Shown: positions 12,868 through 25,207 of the stretch, one piece after another
Position numbering within the stretch: position 1 is the first letter of the stretch
How the letters are laid out: the number at the start of each line of letters is the position of its first letter
From: Russula earlei
Lineage: Eukaryota > Basidiomycota > Agaricomycetes > Russulales > Russulaceae
Direction of reading: 5' to 3'
NCBI GenBank assembly: GCA_025769875.1
Contig: JAGFNK010000001.1
Location: 62,001-126,000, forward strand
Length of the DNA: 64,000 nt
Made by a program: the position numbers and the translations under genes
The notes under the pieces: model-generated
What the model was told of the DNA's origin: nothing
The model's database searches: none
What the model saw: the letters and a program-made list of their open reading frames with translations, nothing else

Positions 12868-14098
12868 ATGATGTCTGGAGAACCCCTCTTTGATCCTTCG
12901 CTCAAAAAGCGTAGCAAGAAAAAGCAAGTCGCTTTCTCGGAGGACCCTCTTGGTGCAGATGCAGATCCTACAGTACCAGCACAATCTCTCTATAACACAA
13001 CCGCTTGTGGAGATGTCATTGACCTCGGTCCCAAGACGGTGCACGAGCAGATGAAACAGAGCGAGGCTGATGCAGACGATGTTGCGTCTGAGCCCAAGGA
13101 AGTCAAGGAAGACGATGATTTCAAGGCAATGTTTGGCGACTTGAAAAAGAAGAAGAAAAAGAAGGAGATTCCCCTTGACCTCGTATGCCCATTCCATCAC
13201 TTTTTGTTGCCGTCTACTGATGTTCGTTTCTTGTCTCAGGGAGACGATGGCTCTGGTACATCCACTCCAACGACCAACGCAGCCACTACGGTCATCACCG
13301 CCTCGGAAGACCTCGACTTTTCTGAACTGAAAAAGAAGAAAAAGTCTTCAAAGAAGAAAGCCACCTTCGACTTGGAAGCCTTCGAGAAAGAATTGCAAGA
13401 GTCTAAGAGCAAGGATGTCAACGCTGAAGACGAGGAGGACGTACTCGATGGAGAGCACCTCAATGATATTGACGAGGCTGAACTTGGAGATGATGTTTTC
13501 GACCGCAGTGAAGCACCTGCCGGAGTAGACCAGGGTACCGAGCCGTGGCTTGGAAGCGATCGGGACTATACCTATCAGGAACTTCTAACCCGATTCTATG
13601 CCTCCCTCCACGCCTCCAACCCATCCCTCCTCACTTCCGCCGGCAAACGATACACTATTGCTCCACCTTCCATCCACCGTGAAGGTAACAAAAAGAGTAT
13701 CTTTGCAAATATCACCGACATTTGCAAACGTATGCACCGTCAGCCAGAACACGTCATACAATATTTGTTTGCTGAATTGGGAACAACTGGCTCAGTTGAT
13801 GGGTCGGGGAGATTAGTGATCAAGGGTCGGTTCCAACAGAAGCAAATCGAAAACGTGTTAAGGAGGTACATAGGTAAGTCATGACCCCCTCTTTTGCGCC
13901 GGGCTGATTGATCTGACACCGGCGTAAGTGGAGTACGTCACATGCAAGACATGCAAGTCTCCAGACACTCTCCTGACAAAGGAAAACCGGATTTTTTTCA
14001 TGGCCTGCGAGTCTTGCGGTTCTCGACGGTCCGTCAATGCCGTCAAGACCGGGTTCCAGGCCCAAGTTGGCAAGCGCAGCAGAAACAGGACTGGTTAG
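12868..14098 (+). CDS. SUI3: Translation initiation factor eIF2 subunit beta
   Basis: Subunit of the eIF2 GTPase that delivers initiator Met-tRNA to the 40S ribosome. Exons 12868-13182, 13240-13873, 13929-14098 give 372 aa. The N-terminal third carries Lys blocks ([20 protein letters not shown]) that bind eIF5 and eIF2B epsilon in the family. The core contains [10 protein letters not shown] and [22 protein letters not shown] sequence (here [10 protein letters not shown]). The last exon supplies the C2-C2 zinc ribbon ([11 protein letters not shown], then [10 protein letters not shown]). Two tandem ATG codons (12868 and 12871) could both serve as start. The gene diverges from ATP3. Confidence 0.96.
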
Positions 14099-14564
14099 TA
14101 GTTACGGTTTTCACGTATGAGAGAGAGAGAACGTTTAGTGCACGTCTATCGCATGTTGTATTCTGTTTTTTTTCACATCCATGACAGACGTCGACTTGAC
14201 AGGAAGTATGACTTGAACATGCCAGTCCCGGCTCAGCTCACTTCAAATCCTATTCTATTCTCCTTGGCGTGGCATCGGGTTTCCGTTCCCGCCGTGCTTG
14301 TCTGTACTGGGATGTTTCCAACACATGATCTCACTAAATCGACTTGGCTGATCTTCAACTTATCTCAAATATCTGCCACGCCCCCTTGGAATATGCTTCT
14401 GACTTCCTACTTTCCATCTCAGTCTTCCGCTTCGGACTTTGGTCAGGTCTAGTCTCTATAAAGCTAGCGCGCCTTGAGGCCAACCGCCACTTTGTGCAAA
14501 GCGCTCACTTTTCCTCAAAAGCCTGCGCCCTTGAGCGAACGAAGACAGCATCTGGGTCCTCTCA

Positions 14565-14939
14565 ATGGCATCTCCTAGTTCACCTCCGTCGTTTCTCCCA
14601 TACTCTGCGATAGATCCACAGACGGTGCAGTTGTTCGCACGCACCGCGCAATCGGAGCTACTCGATTTCGTGCGGTCGATGATAGAGCAACGAAGGCTGC
14701 GGGACCCGATGGGGGGGAAGGCCAAGGCAGGGGACAAGTTCATGGTCGAGGTCGACCAATTTGTCATCGGCCTGCGAGAGCCCCAGTTCGAAAAGTGTAG
14801 GTGATCTTCGCGTCCAGAGCGGAAACTTTACCAGACAGACATCCTCGCAGCGTGTGCGGTTCCTGATACCCCCATTTGATTCCAGGTGGCTCATATGACA
14901 GCTTTGGAGATCGCGTGTACATGAAGGCATACCGTCACA
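14565..14939 (+). CDS. Hypothetical protein, incomplete model
   Basis: Not recognised. Exon 14565-about 14797 encodes MASPSSPPSFLPYSAIDP, then a helical acidic/basic stretch (LLDFVRSMIEQRRLRD) and FMVEVDQFVIGLREPQFEK. A GT donor near 14798 and an acceptor near 14885 (CCAG) would add GSYDSFGDRVYMKAYRHKL in frame. A donor at about 14940 is followed by a T tract. Downstream exons up to about 15290 are possible (YAYFPLLGNG, QELMKALVQLHP) but could not be joined with confidence. The start ATG at 14565 has no upstream ATG in frame nearby. It may be a real gene because of the clean first exon. Confidence 0.45.
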
Positions 14940-15949
14940 AACTAGGTGGGCCAACTTTTTTTTTTTTTTTTTCTTTTGTTCCGGTCCGTGGACTCAGGGG
15001 TCTCGCTCCAGATACCCCCCCTGAGCGCCGCCTGCTCAAGATCGTTTGGTCATTTGAGATCGTGTGGTCCGGTGCAAAGAAAATATATCGGGTGTACGCG
15101 TACTTTCCCCTTCTCGGGAATGGACGAGCACAGGGGCAAGAACTCATGAAAGCACTCGTCCAATTACATCCCATCGGTGGGTCTCCTGTTTTATATGTAC
15201 ATATGGAATCCGACACGTTGTTAACACGCGCCTCGGAAGCGCCCAGAGTTTTAGGTCCCGGAGGTACGAACATATTATCAGGGTAAAAATCCTGTCACCT
15301 TATCCGGGCTATCCGGCCACGGAGCAAACTGCCGAATATAATGGGCGCTGCGGCCGCGATACCAGCACAGCCCTGATCACGATGGTATCGGGCCCATCGA
15401 TGGATTGGTCACGTAATATTCTCGAGACGTCCCGTGCAGTTCTCCCACCTCATCTTTACCTTTACACCGCAGAAGAACTTTATTATGTATCCACGATTGT
15501 ACATGCTTTGTTATCCGTATTTCTGGAAACGTATGATAAGCCTCTGTGGCCCACACACGAGGTTGTGCTTGTGGTGGAGTTGACAGCGTCATGTGGGCTA
15601 ACTCCAAAAAGATAAATGACCACTGAGACGCGCAAACGCAACACTTTCTCGAAAGATCGTTAGATTAAGTGCCCTCGGCAGCGGACGTCGGCTCTGCAAA
15701 AAATGCTGAAATTTGTAGTACAAGAAAGTAGGAAAGCACGGATTAACACCGATTACCGCGGCCTTGCGGCGCGTTCAGACTGAACAAGGCTTTTCATACG
15801 CACCGCCCTTCAGCAGGCGGTATAAACCAAAAACCAGTTCCCCTCGAGCCCTTCATCCGCTCGAGTCGTGTCTCGGGACCATATGCGGTCGGTCGGCACT
15901 GAGTTTTAAAACAAAAAAAAAAAAAAAAAAAAAGAGGGAAAGCCAAACG
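14940..15949. other. Interval with poly-T and poly-A tracts
   Basis: Contains a T tract near 14956-14972 and an A tract near 15912-15933. Fragments of open frame (for example 15090-15290 plus) may belong to the gene at 14565. No other supported feature was seen. Confidence 0.4.
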
Positions 15950-17825
15950 TCAGCGACCAAAGGTCAACAATGATGGCCAGTCCATGCGATCGCATCCTCT
16001 CACCGTCCACAGCCGACTTTCACTGACGACACGTGTGATGGAAGGCACGCCCTCCAGAAGCACACGCACTCGATCCGTGGTGAGGGACACCTGCTTCCCG
16101 TCCATTCCGAGTTCACCCACATCAATCAGGGTATGCAAGGTAGCGGTGCCTGCCAGCGCAGACGCAAATGCGTGCTGTGATGCGCGTCTAGCCTGAAGAC
16201 ACAACGGAACTGGCATGCTTACGATATTATCAGCCGGCACGGAAACAGCAAGCTTCTCAAGCCCCTCACACCCCATCAGGCTTTGGAGACCTTGGGAGCC
16301 AAGCGTGAAACCCATCAACCGCACGCTTCGCAGGTGTGTTCCATGCATCTCCACAATCTGTTCGACAAGAGCGGTGGGAAACGGCTGTCGATCTGACTGG
16401 CGCAGCGCCAAGGATGCGAGATGGGCGAAGCGCGTGAGAGAGAGAAGCGAAGTAAGCAGTGAACTTGGGAACGTCGTACGCCCTGTGTTGGGTGATAAGT
16501 TACAAGCTACAAGGTCGACGGCCAGGTGCTTGAGCGCCGTTAGCGAGGTCCGAGGCAAAACACAAGCGAAGTCCTGAAGAGAGGGTCAGATGACATGAAC
16601 AAGGGATTGAGTTGATCAGATACAAATTGAGCCGAGACATTAGCTAAAATAGACACGAGGCGTATCGCTCCACGTTACCGCGCCTACTTTGTGCTCATAA
16701 GCCGGCCAGAATGATCGTGCGGACAGCTGCCAGCGAATGATGCAAACGTGAACGGACTGGCAATTCGAAGATCGATCGAATTATGACCCCGCGAAAGAGG
16801 GTACTCACAGGCTCCATGACGGTAAATGCGAGGCTCTCGATGAGTGGCGTGTGGTCTGTGACCGAGAGAATGTCTACATGGGACACTCCCGGACACCCGA
16901 TGACATGGAGCCCACGAAGTTTCGTGAGGCGCTGAATTGTCCTGCTGAAGGGTGATTCTATTCAGATACGGACTGATCTGTGACGCGGTTAACATCCGGT
17001 GACAAGACGACAGAAGGTCAGCTGTGTGACACGTTCAGGCCACTGGCGCTACAGTGGTCCAAGGCGGCAAAATCCGCAAAGCATATCGATGGGAGGATGA
17101 AAATTGCACGACGTCCAGGTATAGAACCCGCTCACGTGTATTGTCAGATGCTCCAACGTCGACTTCAAAGATTCCGCCCACTTCGGCAGGGCGTCCATCA
17201 CTGCGGAACTTGCATGTTCGAGCGTGACGCTGCGGAGCCCGGGGAGCTGACAGACTAGCTTGGCTTGTTCCTCGGTGAGGCGGGCCGCGATGCGAAGTGT
17301 ATTGAGACTTGACTTTGATTGGATGAACGGCAAAAGTGGAGGCAACGCACTTCCGATCGTACAAGTGAAGGAGGCGAGAAACTCTGTAATTTGCAAAGCA
17401 GATATGCATTCACGTAGGAAGCGCGGGTCCGGCAGTGTCTTTTGCTTCACCCGAGTATGGGGGACCACGCGAATGTCTACGATGGGATGAGGTCAAGTAC
17501 AAGGCCCAAACAATGACGCCAACCGATATTTTGAACGTGCGCGGCTAGGTCTGGGTGTGCCTTGACAACGGCAAAGGGTGTCACTGTCTTTCGGAGGGGA
17601 CATGATTACAAAGGGAGTTGGATTTCAGAGGCACTGAGGCGGGTGGCATACTCTGGGATACGGTTTTGCTTGATTGTGATAAAAAATAAGTGAGCGATAC
17701 AGCCTGGGAAGTGCACTGGCCAGAAATGATTGGCTAACTAGAGAGACAGAAGCTAGATCGGAAAGGGAGAGGTAGGAAAAGATGATTTGCAAAACATCAA
17801 AATTGAGGCTTTCGGCGGTGACCAT
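15950..17825 (-). CDS. F-box / leucine-rich-repeat-like protein
   Basis: Probable substrate adaptor of an SCF ubiquitin ligase. Exon 1 (17825-17652) encodes an F-box: FDVLQIIFSYLSLSDLASVS with following SLVSQSFLASALPRLYRSL. Exon 2 is 17587-17524. Exon 3 runs from 17476 to about 17126-17136. A middle exon lies at about 16950-16812 (TKLRGLHVIGCPGVSHVD). The last exon is 16573-15950. Repeated L..L.L..N-type segments (LKHLAVDLVACN, LRSVRLMGFTL, LEKLAVSV) look like degenerate LRRs. Donor of exon 3 and acceptor of exon 4 are uncertain: GG|GTTCTA with CAG|G gives an in-frame join. It diverges from the MIC12-like gene. Such F-box families expand in Agaricomycetes. Confidence 0.8.
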
Positions 17826-17915
17826 CTCTCCCTCTCAAGGTTGGCTTTGCCAAAGCTTTTTGCACACGACGCGTACCGGGCCGCAGCTCCCGCCCGAACG
17901 ACTCACTACCGTGTC
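17826..17915. promoter_or_regulatory. Short divergent promoter, F-box gene / MIC12-like gene
   Basis: Only 90 bp separate the two start codons, so both promoters must overlap each other or the neighbouring gene's 5' region. Inferred from layout; no element identified. Confidence 0.45.
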
Positions 17916-18418
17916 ATGTCTTTCATCGTCGGACCCCTCTCAGGTGCTCTTGTCGCAGGTGGTGTATGGCGTCTAATCTCATGTCATCGTTGTTTTCCCG
18001 ACAACATTCTAGGTTTACTATGGCTTCTCCCACTTGATCGAGTCGAGGTATGTTCTCCTTTCGGGCTTGCCCAAGGCACCCCCCCTTACGCCCCTCCAAC
18101 AGGACAAATCGACACAGGGAAGAGTTGGTCTTTACACCAATCGGGTTGTGATTCGTGTCTGATGATCCTCGTCCTCGCAGCCTTCGCGCGCTTTCACAGC
18201 GCCTCATCGCGCCCCCATCGGAATACGACCCCCCACCACCAGCCGCCGCCCGCATCGTAATGAAGCCATTCACGGAACTGGTCAAACAAAGCTGGAACGA
18301 CAAAGTTGGTCGATTGTATTCGCTGACAAGGAAGGAGGGAGAGCGAGCCAGTGCATTGGGAAGGAGAATTTTTTACGGGGGGGACGCCAGCGCCGGCAAG
18401 TCGACCCCACCGCAGTAA
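17916..18418 (+). CDS. MIC12: MICOS complex subunit MIC12-like, inner mitochondrial membrane
   Basis: Likely small subunit of the MICOS complex that shapes crista junctions. Exon 1 (17916-17963) encodes MSFIVGPLSGALVAGG. Exon 2 (18013-18047) encodes VYYGFSHLIESR, so the N-terminus is one membrane span joined to a short soluble domain. Exon 3 begins near 18103 (TNRHREEL). The final exon, from about 18180, reads LRALSQRLIAPPSEYDPPPP and ends with TELVKQSWNDKVGRLYSL plus a basic tail. This Trp-Asn pattern resembles the C-terminal part of Mic12/Aim5. The third donor is uncertain (candidate near 18142). Family assignment is from the GPLSG..VYYG start, the spacing and the short length. Confidence 0.65.
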
Positions 18419-19735
18419 GCGCGGAATCAATATGAATCCTCGCGGATTACACGTCTTTTTTTTTTTTTTTTAATGTCTGTTGGCCTCCCTTCGCCGTGTG
18501 CGGCCATTGGGGTTCCATTTTACGAAATGTTGTCCGAGCGCACACTTATCGCAGATGGCGGCGATAACGCAGTACATCCAAATCTCCTGACCCACTCGAC
18601 CCTTCTTACCCAAGCCAAATCGATGTTTTCGCTGATCGCTGTCAAGTGATCCCACGGATAACGCTTTAGCCATGGGGGGAGTCCACTCGCTGGTAGCAGC
18701 GACGAGGTGCTCGGTCAAGTAACCACCTGCCGTCCTATCGTTTCGGGTCTAATGGCGTGACTGCGACCTTGGACTAGCCACGATCGTGAGCCTACTCACT
18801 GACGTATTTGATATATGGTGACCCAAGTTGGCTCCAGCCCTCGGTTCACGGGAGTTTTTCATTTCACACTTACGGTATGACGTTTCCACCGCAAGAATGG
18901 CAGACACAGGATCGAAGCGCCCACTGTTCGATGGCTGAACGATTAAGCCACGATAGTGAATGTGAATGTGAATGTAAAATATCCCTGGGTTTCACGCTTC
19001 GTTGTCAAAATGGTAGCATGGCGCGAAGCGTCACGGACCCCGCCGCGGATGCTTTCTCTTGCGGAAGTGGTAAACCACGATCGACCTGCCTTTAAAAATC
19101 ATCAGTTAGCCATGGGACGCGCCATGAGGTTGTGTTGTATACATCTCACCTCCTGGACTTGGTAAAACACGAGAACAATTTTATACATAAGTGTCGATCA
19201 CTGTCACATGGTATCCCCCACCCCCGGATTCGAAGGCTGCCTGAGTTTTTATGGAGGTTTTATGACCGGTGAAGACGGGCTTTCTTATACACATGTTCGT
19301 GGAATGTTCACAGGTGACGCACTCACGAGTCATGGACCTTGCCGCCGGTACCGTACCCAATTGCAATTGTTATTGTTGTGCAAAAAGTCCGTCCGTCCGT
19401 TTAATTTAAGTGGAAGGTCGGGCAGAGGGCTCGGAGGTTGTCCAGTCATGGATCAGCATTGCCCGCATGTGCTAATTAGGGAACGGGGACCGGTGTACGA
19501 TTGTTCCCGGGTACGATTGAACGTTAACTGAGAGGTGATTTGTTCTACAGCATGCCCTGTATCACTTGTTCTTGTACAAGTCAAGACCCAGGCACGGAGC
19601 GGTGACACTCATTTGTACCAACGCACGGCGGACACAAGAGACGAACATGCTGCATTCCGTAATAGCGCAGTCCGCCGTAAGGCGACGGACCTCATAATAC
19701 AAACTTCAATACTCAGTGACATATTCAAGCCAAGA
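18419..19735. other. Intergenic interval, nothing convincing
   Basis: About 1.3 kb between the MIC12-like gene and the BRO1 stop. It holds a T tract near 18459-18472 and a short GTGAAT repeat near 18957-18976. No protein or RNA gene was recognised. Confidence 0.4.
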
Positions 19736-22700
19736 CTAGCGCCCATACTGTCCATACCCGCCGTACGGCTGCTGCTGACCCGGTGGAGGCGGAACGCCGT
19801 AAGGGCGCACGCCTACATTGTAGCTTTGCGGAGGTGGTTGCGAGTACGAGACGGGAGGTGGCGGAGGGGGAAATGCCGAGCCCGTGCTGTCTTGCCTCGC
19901 TGGTAGAAGGGGAGTAGCCGAGTACGCGAATAGTGAGCGCGCCGGGGGTTGGTGCGACTGGTATGCTTGGCTCTGTTGCTGGCCAGAGAGAAGGTAAGAT
20001 GACTGGCGCTGAGGTGGCGGCAGGGGGAAATGAGCAGCGCCGGCGAGAGAAGCTAGACCAGCATAGGGATCGCGCTGCGGCTGAGGTGGCGCAACCCCAT
20101 AAGGCGATTGTGTAGGTGGAGGAGAAGGATAAGGGGGCCGCGTAGACGGCGGAACGTTAGCTAACTGGTGGGATACAGGAGGTGGTGGGATGAAGGGGGG
20201 ACTCTGCGAAGGAGGGGCTGGAGATGGGTATGACTGAGTCGGTGTCGGTGGATAACCCGGATGGCCAGTGTAAGCAGCCTTCTGCGCGGGCGTCCACGAC
20301 GCTGACAGAGGGGGGTGGTGGTGGTGGTGGCAGTGCCGGTGACGCCGGGGTACTCTTCAAGGACAGGGAAGAGAGGGAAGAGGGGAGGGATGAGAAGACT
20401 TGGTCCAAACTGGAGGGGTTTGGGGGTGGTTTGGGCGGAGGGGAAACATACGATGTTCCCAATCCAGAGCGTCGCTGTTGGGTCTCTGCCTGTGCGACGA
20501 TCGATTCGCGCTCTGATTTTCTTGAAGAAATGAAATCCTTGATATCGCCGCGTAGTGTAGGTAATAAACCACTTAATTCTGAGTAGAATTGAAGGCCTTT
20601 ACTATCGGCGAAAAGGCGGCGTCAGTGGCAGATAACGGGATGTGAAGGGCTACTGACGCAAGACCATCTCTGACTTCCATATACTTCTCACTAGCTTGTG
20701 TGAACCTCCGAACGGTCTCCTTCTTTCTCCGCTCTCTTTCATCCCACTTGCGCGCCCCCCCGCGTCCTCCTAGATCTCTGAGTGTCCGCCATAGTTGTGT
20801 AATCTCCTGGATCGTGGCGTGCTGATGATGCACTGTTTGACCTAGGCGCTGCTGGTATGGGCGGAATTTCTCAAGTTCCGCAGCAAAGATCGTTGGTTCG
20901 ACGTTCGGATTTCGGCGACTGAGAAGTAGAAGATGAGAAACGTCGTCGGCTTGGATCTTAGAAGGTGATATGGTTAACGCTCCGAAGCATGCAAGTGATG
21001 TATTACCTTCTCCTTGAGATCCTTAAGAGTCTGGTCCCTTTCCCTTTCAATCTTGTTCAGACGTCCAAGTCTCTCGTCGATGTCTTCTACGAGGCGCGCA
21101 ATCTTTCCCTTCTCTGCGTCATCCTTGTCTGTATCAAGATCTAGCAAGCTTTCACGTCGATCGTGACCTGCGGCGCTCTCCTTGAAGACATTCTCCACGT
21201 CACCCGAAATGAGCAATTGCACATCACTCCTGGCCGAATCCCATAGTGCTTGTACCTGGTCATCTGACGCCCCTGCAGCGTCGAGCATCTGGAGGCGGCT
21301 CTTGAGGTTGGCGCGAAGATCCTTGGTCACACCAGAGGACGGAGCCTGCGTGAAAAGGTGACCATACTTGACGCGCATAGCCTCACATTCTTGACTCTCG
21401 GCGTCCAGATCCCGCCCAAAGGAATCAAGCTCGGTACGCGCGGACTCTTTTGATTCCCCCAGACGCTTGAGTAACGTCTCCACACCTTCGCGCTCTTCAA
21501 TGACCGTAATGTCGTCGCGGTACCGGCGAACATCAAGCGGAATCTCATCCTCCCCCGAGACGCTGCCTTCAACCATTGCACGGAAGCGTGGTAATCCAGC
21601 CTTGACGCCGAGAGCATCCAGGGCGCTGCGCGTCTCGCCTGCCGCACCTTCGGCTTTCTCAACTTCGCTACGGACAAGTTTGGCTTTTTCTTCTGAGTAT
21701 ATGCTTGCGCTTTCGTGTACACTCAAAGGAATGAGCCGCAGGAATAAATCCGGGCCGATGACCCTCTGCACTTCGGGATTACCATATACTTCTTGAATTG
21801 GAATTGCAGTTGCGACTACCGTTTTGTCGACAGAAGGGAGAGTCTCGGCAGTAGGTAACACCGCGTTATAAATAAGGTCGTTGTCTCTCTGGGCTTCTGT
21901 TTTCCGCTCGGTCGAAAGTGCTAGATGTGCCTTCGTTAGCTCAAAGAGCGATTGACCGGAATCCGCCGGTAAATTTTGGGACATCTGTGGTAGGAACGTT
22001 GTGTTGAAATTTGACGCGACCTTGTGTGCTTCTTTAGCTGCAGCCTCGGCAAGTTGAAAGCGAATGAGGGCATCTCCGTATTTAGCTGCAGCGTTGTCAG
22101 CCAGAGCACGATGGAATTGGGTGACAGAGACGAAATATTTGGCCTTGATCTGTGATAAAGGGTCAGATTTTTACATTAAGCCCGTACCGTGGCTACAAAA
22201 TTCCCACCTGAAGAACAGTGATCCAATTTCTATCGAAGATACCCTTTCCCATAAATTCTTTGACCTCCTCGTTGAGCGAATTATACATCGACGCGGCTTG
22301 AGATGCGACCTTGAAGACCAAAGCACTGCCCTTCGTCTCGTCTCGACATTTTTCCCAAAACACTTCTGTAGCTTGAGCGAGGATGAGCCCAACGAGAAAC
22401 TTTATGACTTCCCGGCTTAAGTCTGTGGACGGCGCATGCAGGAAGTTTTCATTGATGTAAGTGAGCATCCCAGCGCAGCAACGCAGATAATAGAAGGCAC
22501 GTTTCTGGCCCTCTGGGTCTGAACGGCTCTGAGAACAGGCTATTGCCGAATGGGTGGCGGCGATCTGGAATATGACAGACGCCTTCTCGTATGCAAGAGA
22601 TGTCTGGACGATTAGTTTGTTGGTAAATGCGTCACGCCATGGAAAGTTGACACGGATTTCTGGGAAGCGCAATTCGAGAAGTTCGAGTTGCCCAAAGTAC

Positions 22701-22953
22701 TTGTAAAGTAAGTCGCGGGCTAGCGGGCGTTGAGGACCTTCATCTTTGAGAAAGAGGAAGACGCACCGGTCATGTCACTTCCAGCTCCTTTGACAGCGTC
22801 CTGCCTACATCTCTGGAGAGAAGCACACTCAGTTGCATAGTTGTCAGGGTCCTCTCCGTACGACTGAGAGATAGTGCTCCGGATTGGAGAAGTCCAGTCA
22901 ACATCATCTGTACCTTTCCTTGGAATTGAGATCAAGGGAGACTGAGAGGCCAT
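19736..22953 (-). CDS. BRO1: Vacuolar protein-sorting protein BRO1/ALIX homologue (one frame break)
   Basis: ESCRT-III-associated adaptor at endosomes. It binds Snf7 and recruits the deubiquitinase Doa4 in yeast, acting on ubiquitinated cargo entering multivesicular bodies. Exons 22953-22767, 22719-22208, 22149-21007, 20956-20665, 20596-19736, about 997 aa. BRO1 domain spans about residues 1-380 ([48 protein letters not shown]). A coiled V-domain follows (about 380-720), then a Pro/Gln/Tyr-rich tail ending [10 protein letters not shown]. The last exon is one base over a multiple of three. Dropping one base from the C6 run (G-run 20310-20315 on plus) restores a single Pro-rich frame to the stop at 19736, so the break is probably a consensus error. 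Confidence 0.92.
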
Positions 22954-23094
22954 CGCGGGAAATCTCCAGAAAAGAGAAGGCGTCAGGGAATCGAAATGGA
23001 CAACGCGATGATGTTGGATAAAAACTGGCCGTGAGTAAGGCGCAGTAAGGAAACCGAATACAGCGTTGGCGCCGTGTCACGTGAGAAAGGGGCA

Positions 23095-23598
23095 ACCAGC
23101 GAATGGGCAAGCGGCGAACTCATGGAGGTTGGGTTACAATCTATTCGCGCTTTGGTGGAATCCTCGGTCGGTGTCCGTGTATGTTCATTTCATGCCGTCC
23201 CTCATCAGTTATAGATATACAATGGTCACAGTAGTTCATCACGTTGACCTCCACATCCAGCAATTATGGCATGCCTGTTGATAATACAGTCAAACACCGC
23301 TGTGTCGAGGTTTGTACTTTTATGATGCCTCGGCTCCTTTGGCTGACGCTGCAGCAAGGACCTCGCGCGTTTACGCGCAGAGGCTAGTAGATCTCAACAG
23401 ACCCTCACCCACTCGCAGTCGCTTGAGTCTCAGCCCCCACCCTCTTTCACTGTCGTCACCGAGCAAGGCGGACCAACGTCGTCGTCCGAGACTCGGAGAC
23501 TGCAGACGGAAGTCGAGTCTCTACGGCGGGAGATGCAGCAGCTTCGTACGGAGAGACTCGAACCGCCCTCAAGTCACACTTCGGGGGGCCCACCATAG
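23095..23598 (+). pseudogene. Truncated copy of the glutaminase-A-like gene (3' part)
   Basis: Nearly identical on the opposite strand to the 3' part of the intact gene ending at 43013. It starts inside the exon with NSW-LGYNLFA and lacks about 20 bp after TTCGCG near 23152. It jumps near 23357 from the exon ending at ADAA directly into the cytosolic tail, deleting the last catalytic exons and the membrane span. The tail TRRLQTEVESLRREMQQLRT is kept, but the PPSY motif is changed to PSSH. There is no start and no continuous frame. The 3' flank of the parent gene is also duplicated to about 23730. It begins only ~140 bp from the BRO1 start codon. Confidence 0.9.
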
Positions 23599-23729
23599 CT
23601 GTGGTTCTTGGTCCTTTGGTCTTTTGGTTTGGCACACACGTTTACTACTTCAGGAACTCTGAGATTGACAAGTTTGTTTCATTCACTTGCGCATCTTACT
23701 TACTACCCTTATACCTGAGCCCCGCAGCA

Positions 23730-24925
23730 CTATTTACCATTTATGCGGTCCTTGCCATCGGCGGACTACATCATTGAGTACTTGATGTACAGTGCTCAGA
23801 CTTTGAGCACCACCTCTCCCGGTTCGGAACCGACACGGATCGTCGACGAACGAGGCGAACGCGCGGCATCCTCGAAGGTTAACAATACGCTACCGCTAAC
23901 TGATGGAGGTTGGTGTGCAACGCAATGCAGACCCGATTTCCGTCCTGCGAACCGGGGCACGGTGGCTACTCGAACAAAGTCGGATAGTCGAGGCGCTCAC
24001 GGGTGCAGGATTTTAGCGCGACGAAAGGGGGCCTGCAGTCGTTCTCCAATCTACGTTTGGTTCGGAACGAATGGCGAGTGGTGCCAGTGTGCATTCAAAA
24101 AGAATATCGTCGCGGTCAGGTCAGCGGCGTCACGCGGGTGTTCAGAAATTCTCGTTGGCCTGGCCTAGGTGAGACCTTGTCGGTGTCTCATGTCGTTGAC
24201 AGACAAGTTTATGGAATTCGCTCTTATGGGCGGTGATTAGACCGACCGACGGGCGCAAGACTTCCCCAGTCGACGACTGGCAGCCGCGACTTGGACCCAC
24301 CCAAGAGCTCATGCGCTCTCGACGTTTTGAAAATAAACGTCCACAGAATCTGCGCAAGGTGGAGATGAGATCGGAAGGGGGGGTTTTCACCTTTATGCCC
24401 GTGAACGCGAACCACAAGGGCCGCGAACTTGACGTTGACGCGCGGAGTAAAAATGAAACCAAGGACGTTTAACTGGAATCCTCCCAACCATCCTCGCCAT
24501 CCCCACCACTTACATGGTGAACATGGCGAGATGGCTTTCCCCCCAAAAAACATTTTGCAAAAGCACCGCGGGGCGATTGGTCGTGGTCATGAGCACGCTC
24601 TCCGTTTAAAGTACAAAAAAACAAACAAGGAGAATACAAGGAACCCTTTGTCGACAACACCTTTCTTTGAGTTCACACACGATGGGCTGAGGCGAAATGG
24701 AGGTACCTCTGCGAGTCCGTCTCTTATCACGTGACGTTTGCAAAGCGCGCTGGCTGGCCAGGTTGGCCCTCTGCCAAAGCCGTATTGACTAGCACCAGGT
24801 GCCCAGGGCACCATGTGGGACGAACGTGTAGGCAGTTGGACTATTGGTGAAGAAAGAATAGTCTGTCGGTCGTTGTTGATGTTGACTAGGATGCTGCTCG
24901 CTGCTTCAAATCAATAAATATTCCA
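23730..24925 (-). repeat. Inverted-duplication arm, CpG-rich copy
   Basis: About 1.2 kb with no convincing gene. Read on the minus strand it matches, in order, three pieces at 27190-27739, 32989-33250 and 39765-40187. Together with the adjacent pseudogene it is an inverted copy of the 3' end and downstream flank of the gene at 43013-46544. This arm keeps CpG sites that appear as TpG or CpA in the other pieces, for example GACCGACCGAC against GACCAACCAAC. Confidence 0.85.
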
Positions 24926-25207
24926 TTGATACAATCAGTGACTAGTGAGTAGGAGATATAGATATACAACATGAAAGGGAGAGAGGAACCGAGGAAATGT
25001 CGAAAAGTTATAAGTTTAAGCAAAAACCGACCAGGTGGCAGCGCTCTTCGGAATCGCGGTGCTCATCTGCCTCCATCTAGGATCCCCACGAGGGCTTGTC
25101 TTCCAGTGTGCTGAGCGACGCGATGCTCGAGCAACTCGAGCAACTCGAGTCCGTGCCCGAGTTTGACTCGTCGGATTCGATCTCCGAATGCAGTGAGCGG
25201 CAAGTCG

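Noticed and set aside
19535..20586. Several plus-strand Gly/Arg-rich open frames
   Set aside because: Antisense shadows of the Pro-rich BRO1 C-terminus.
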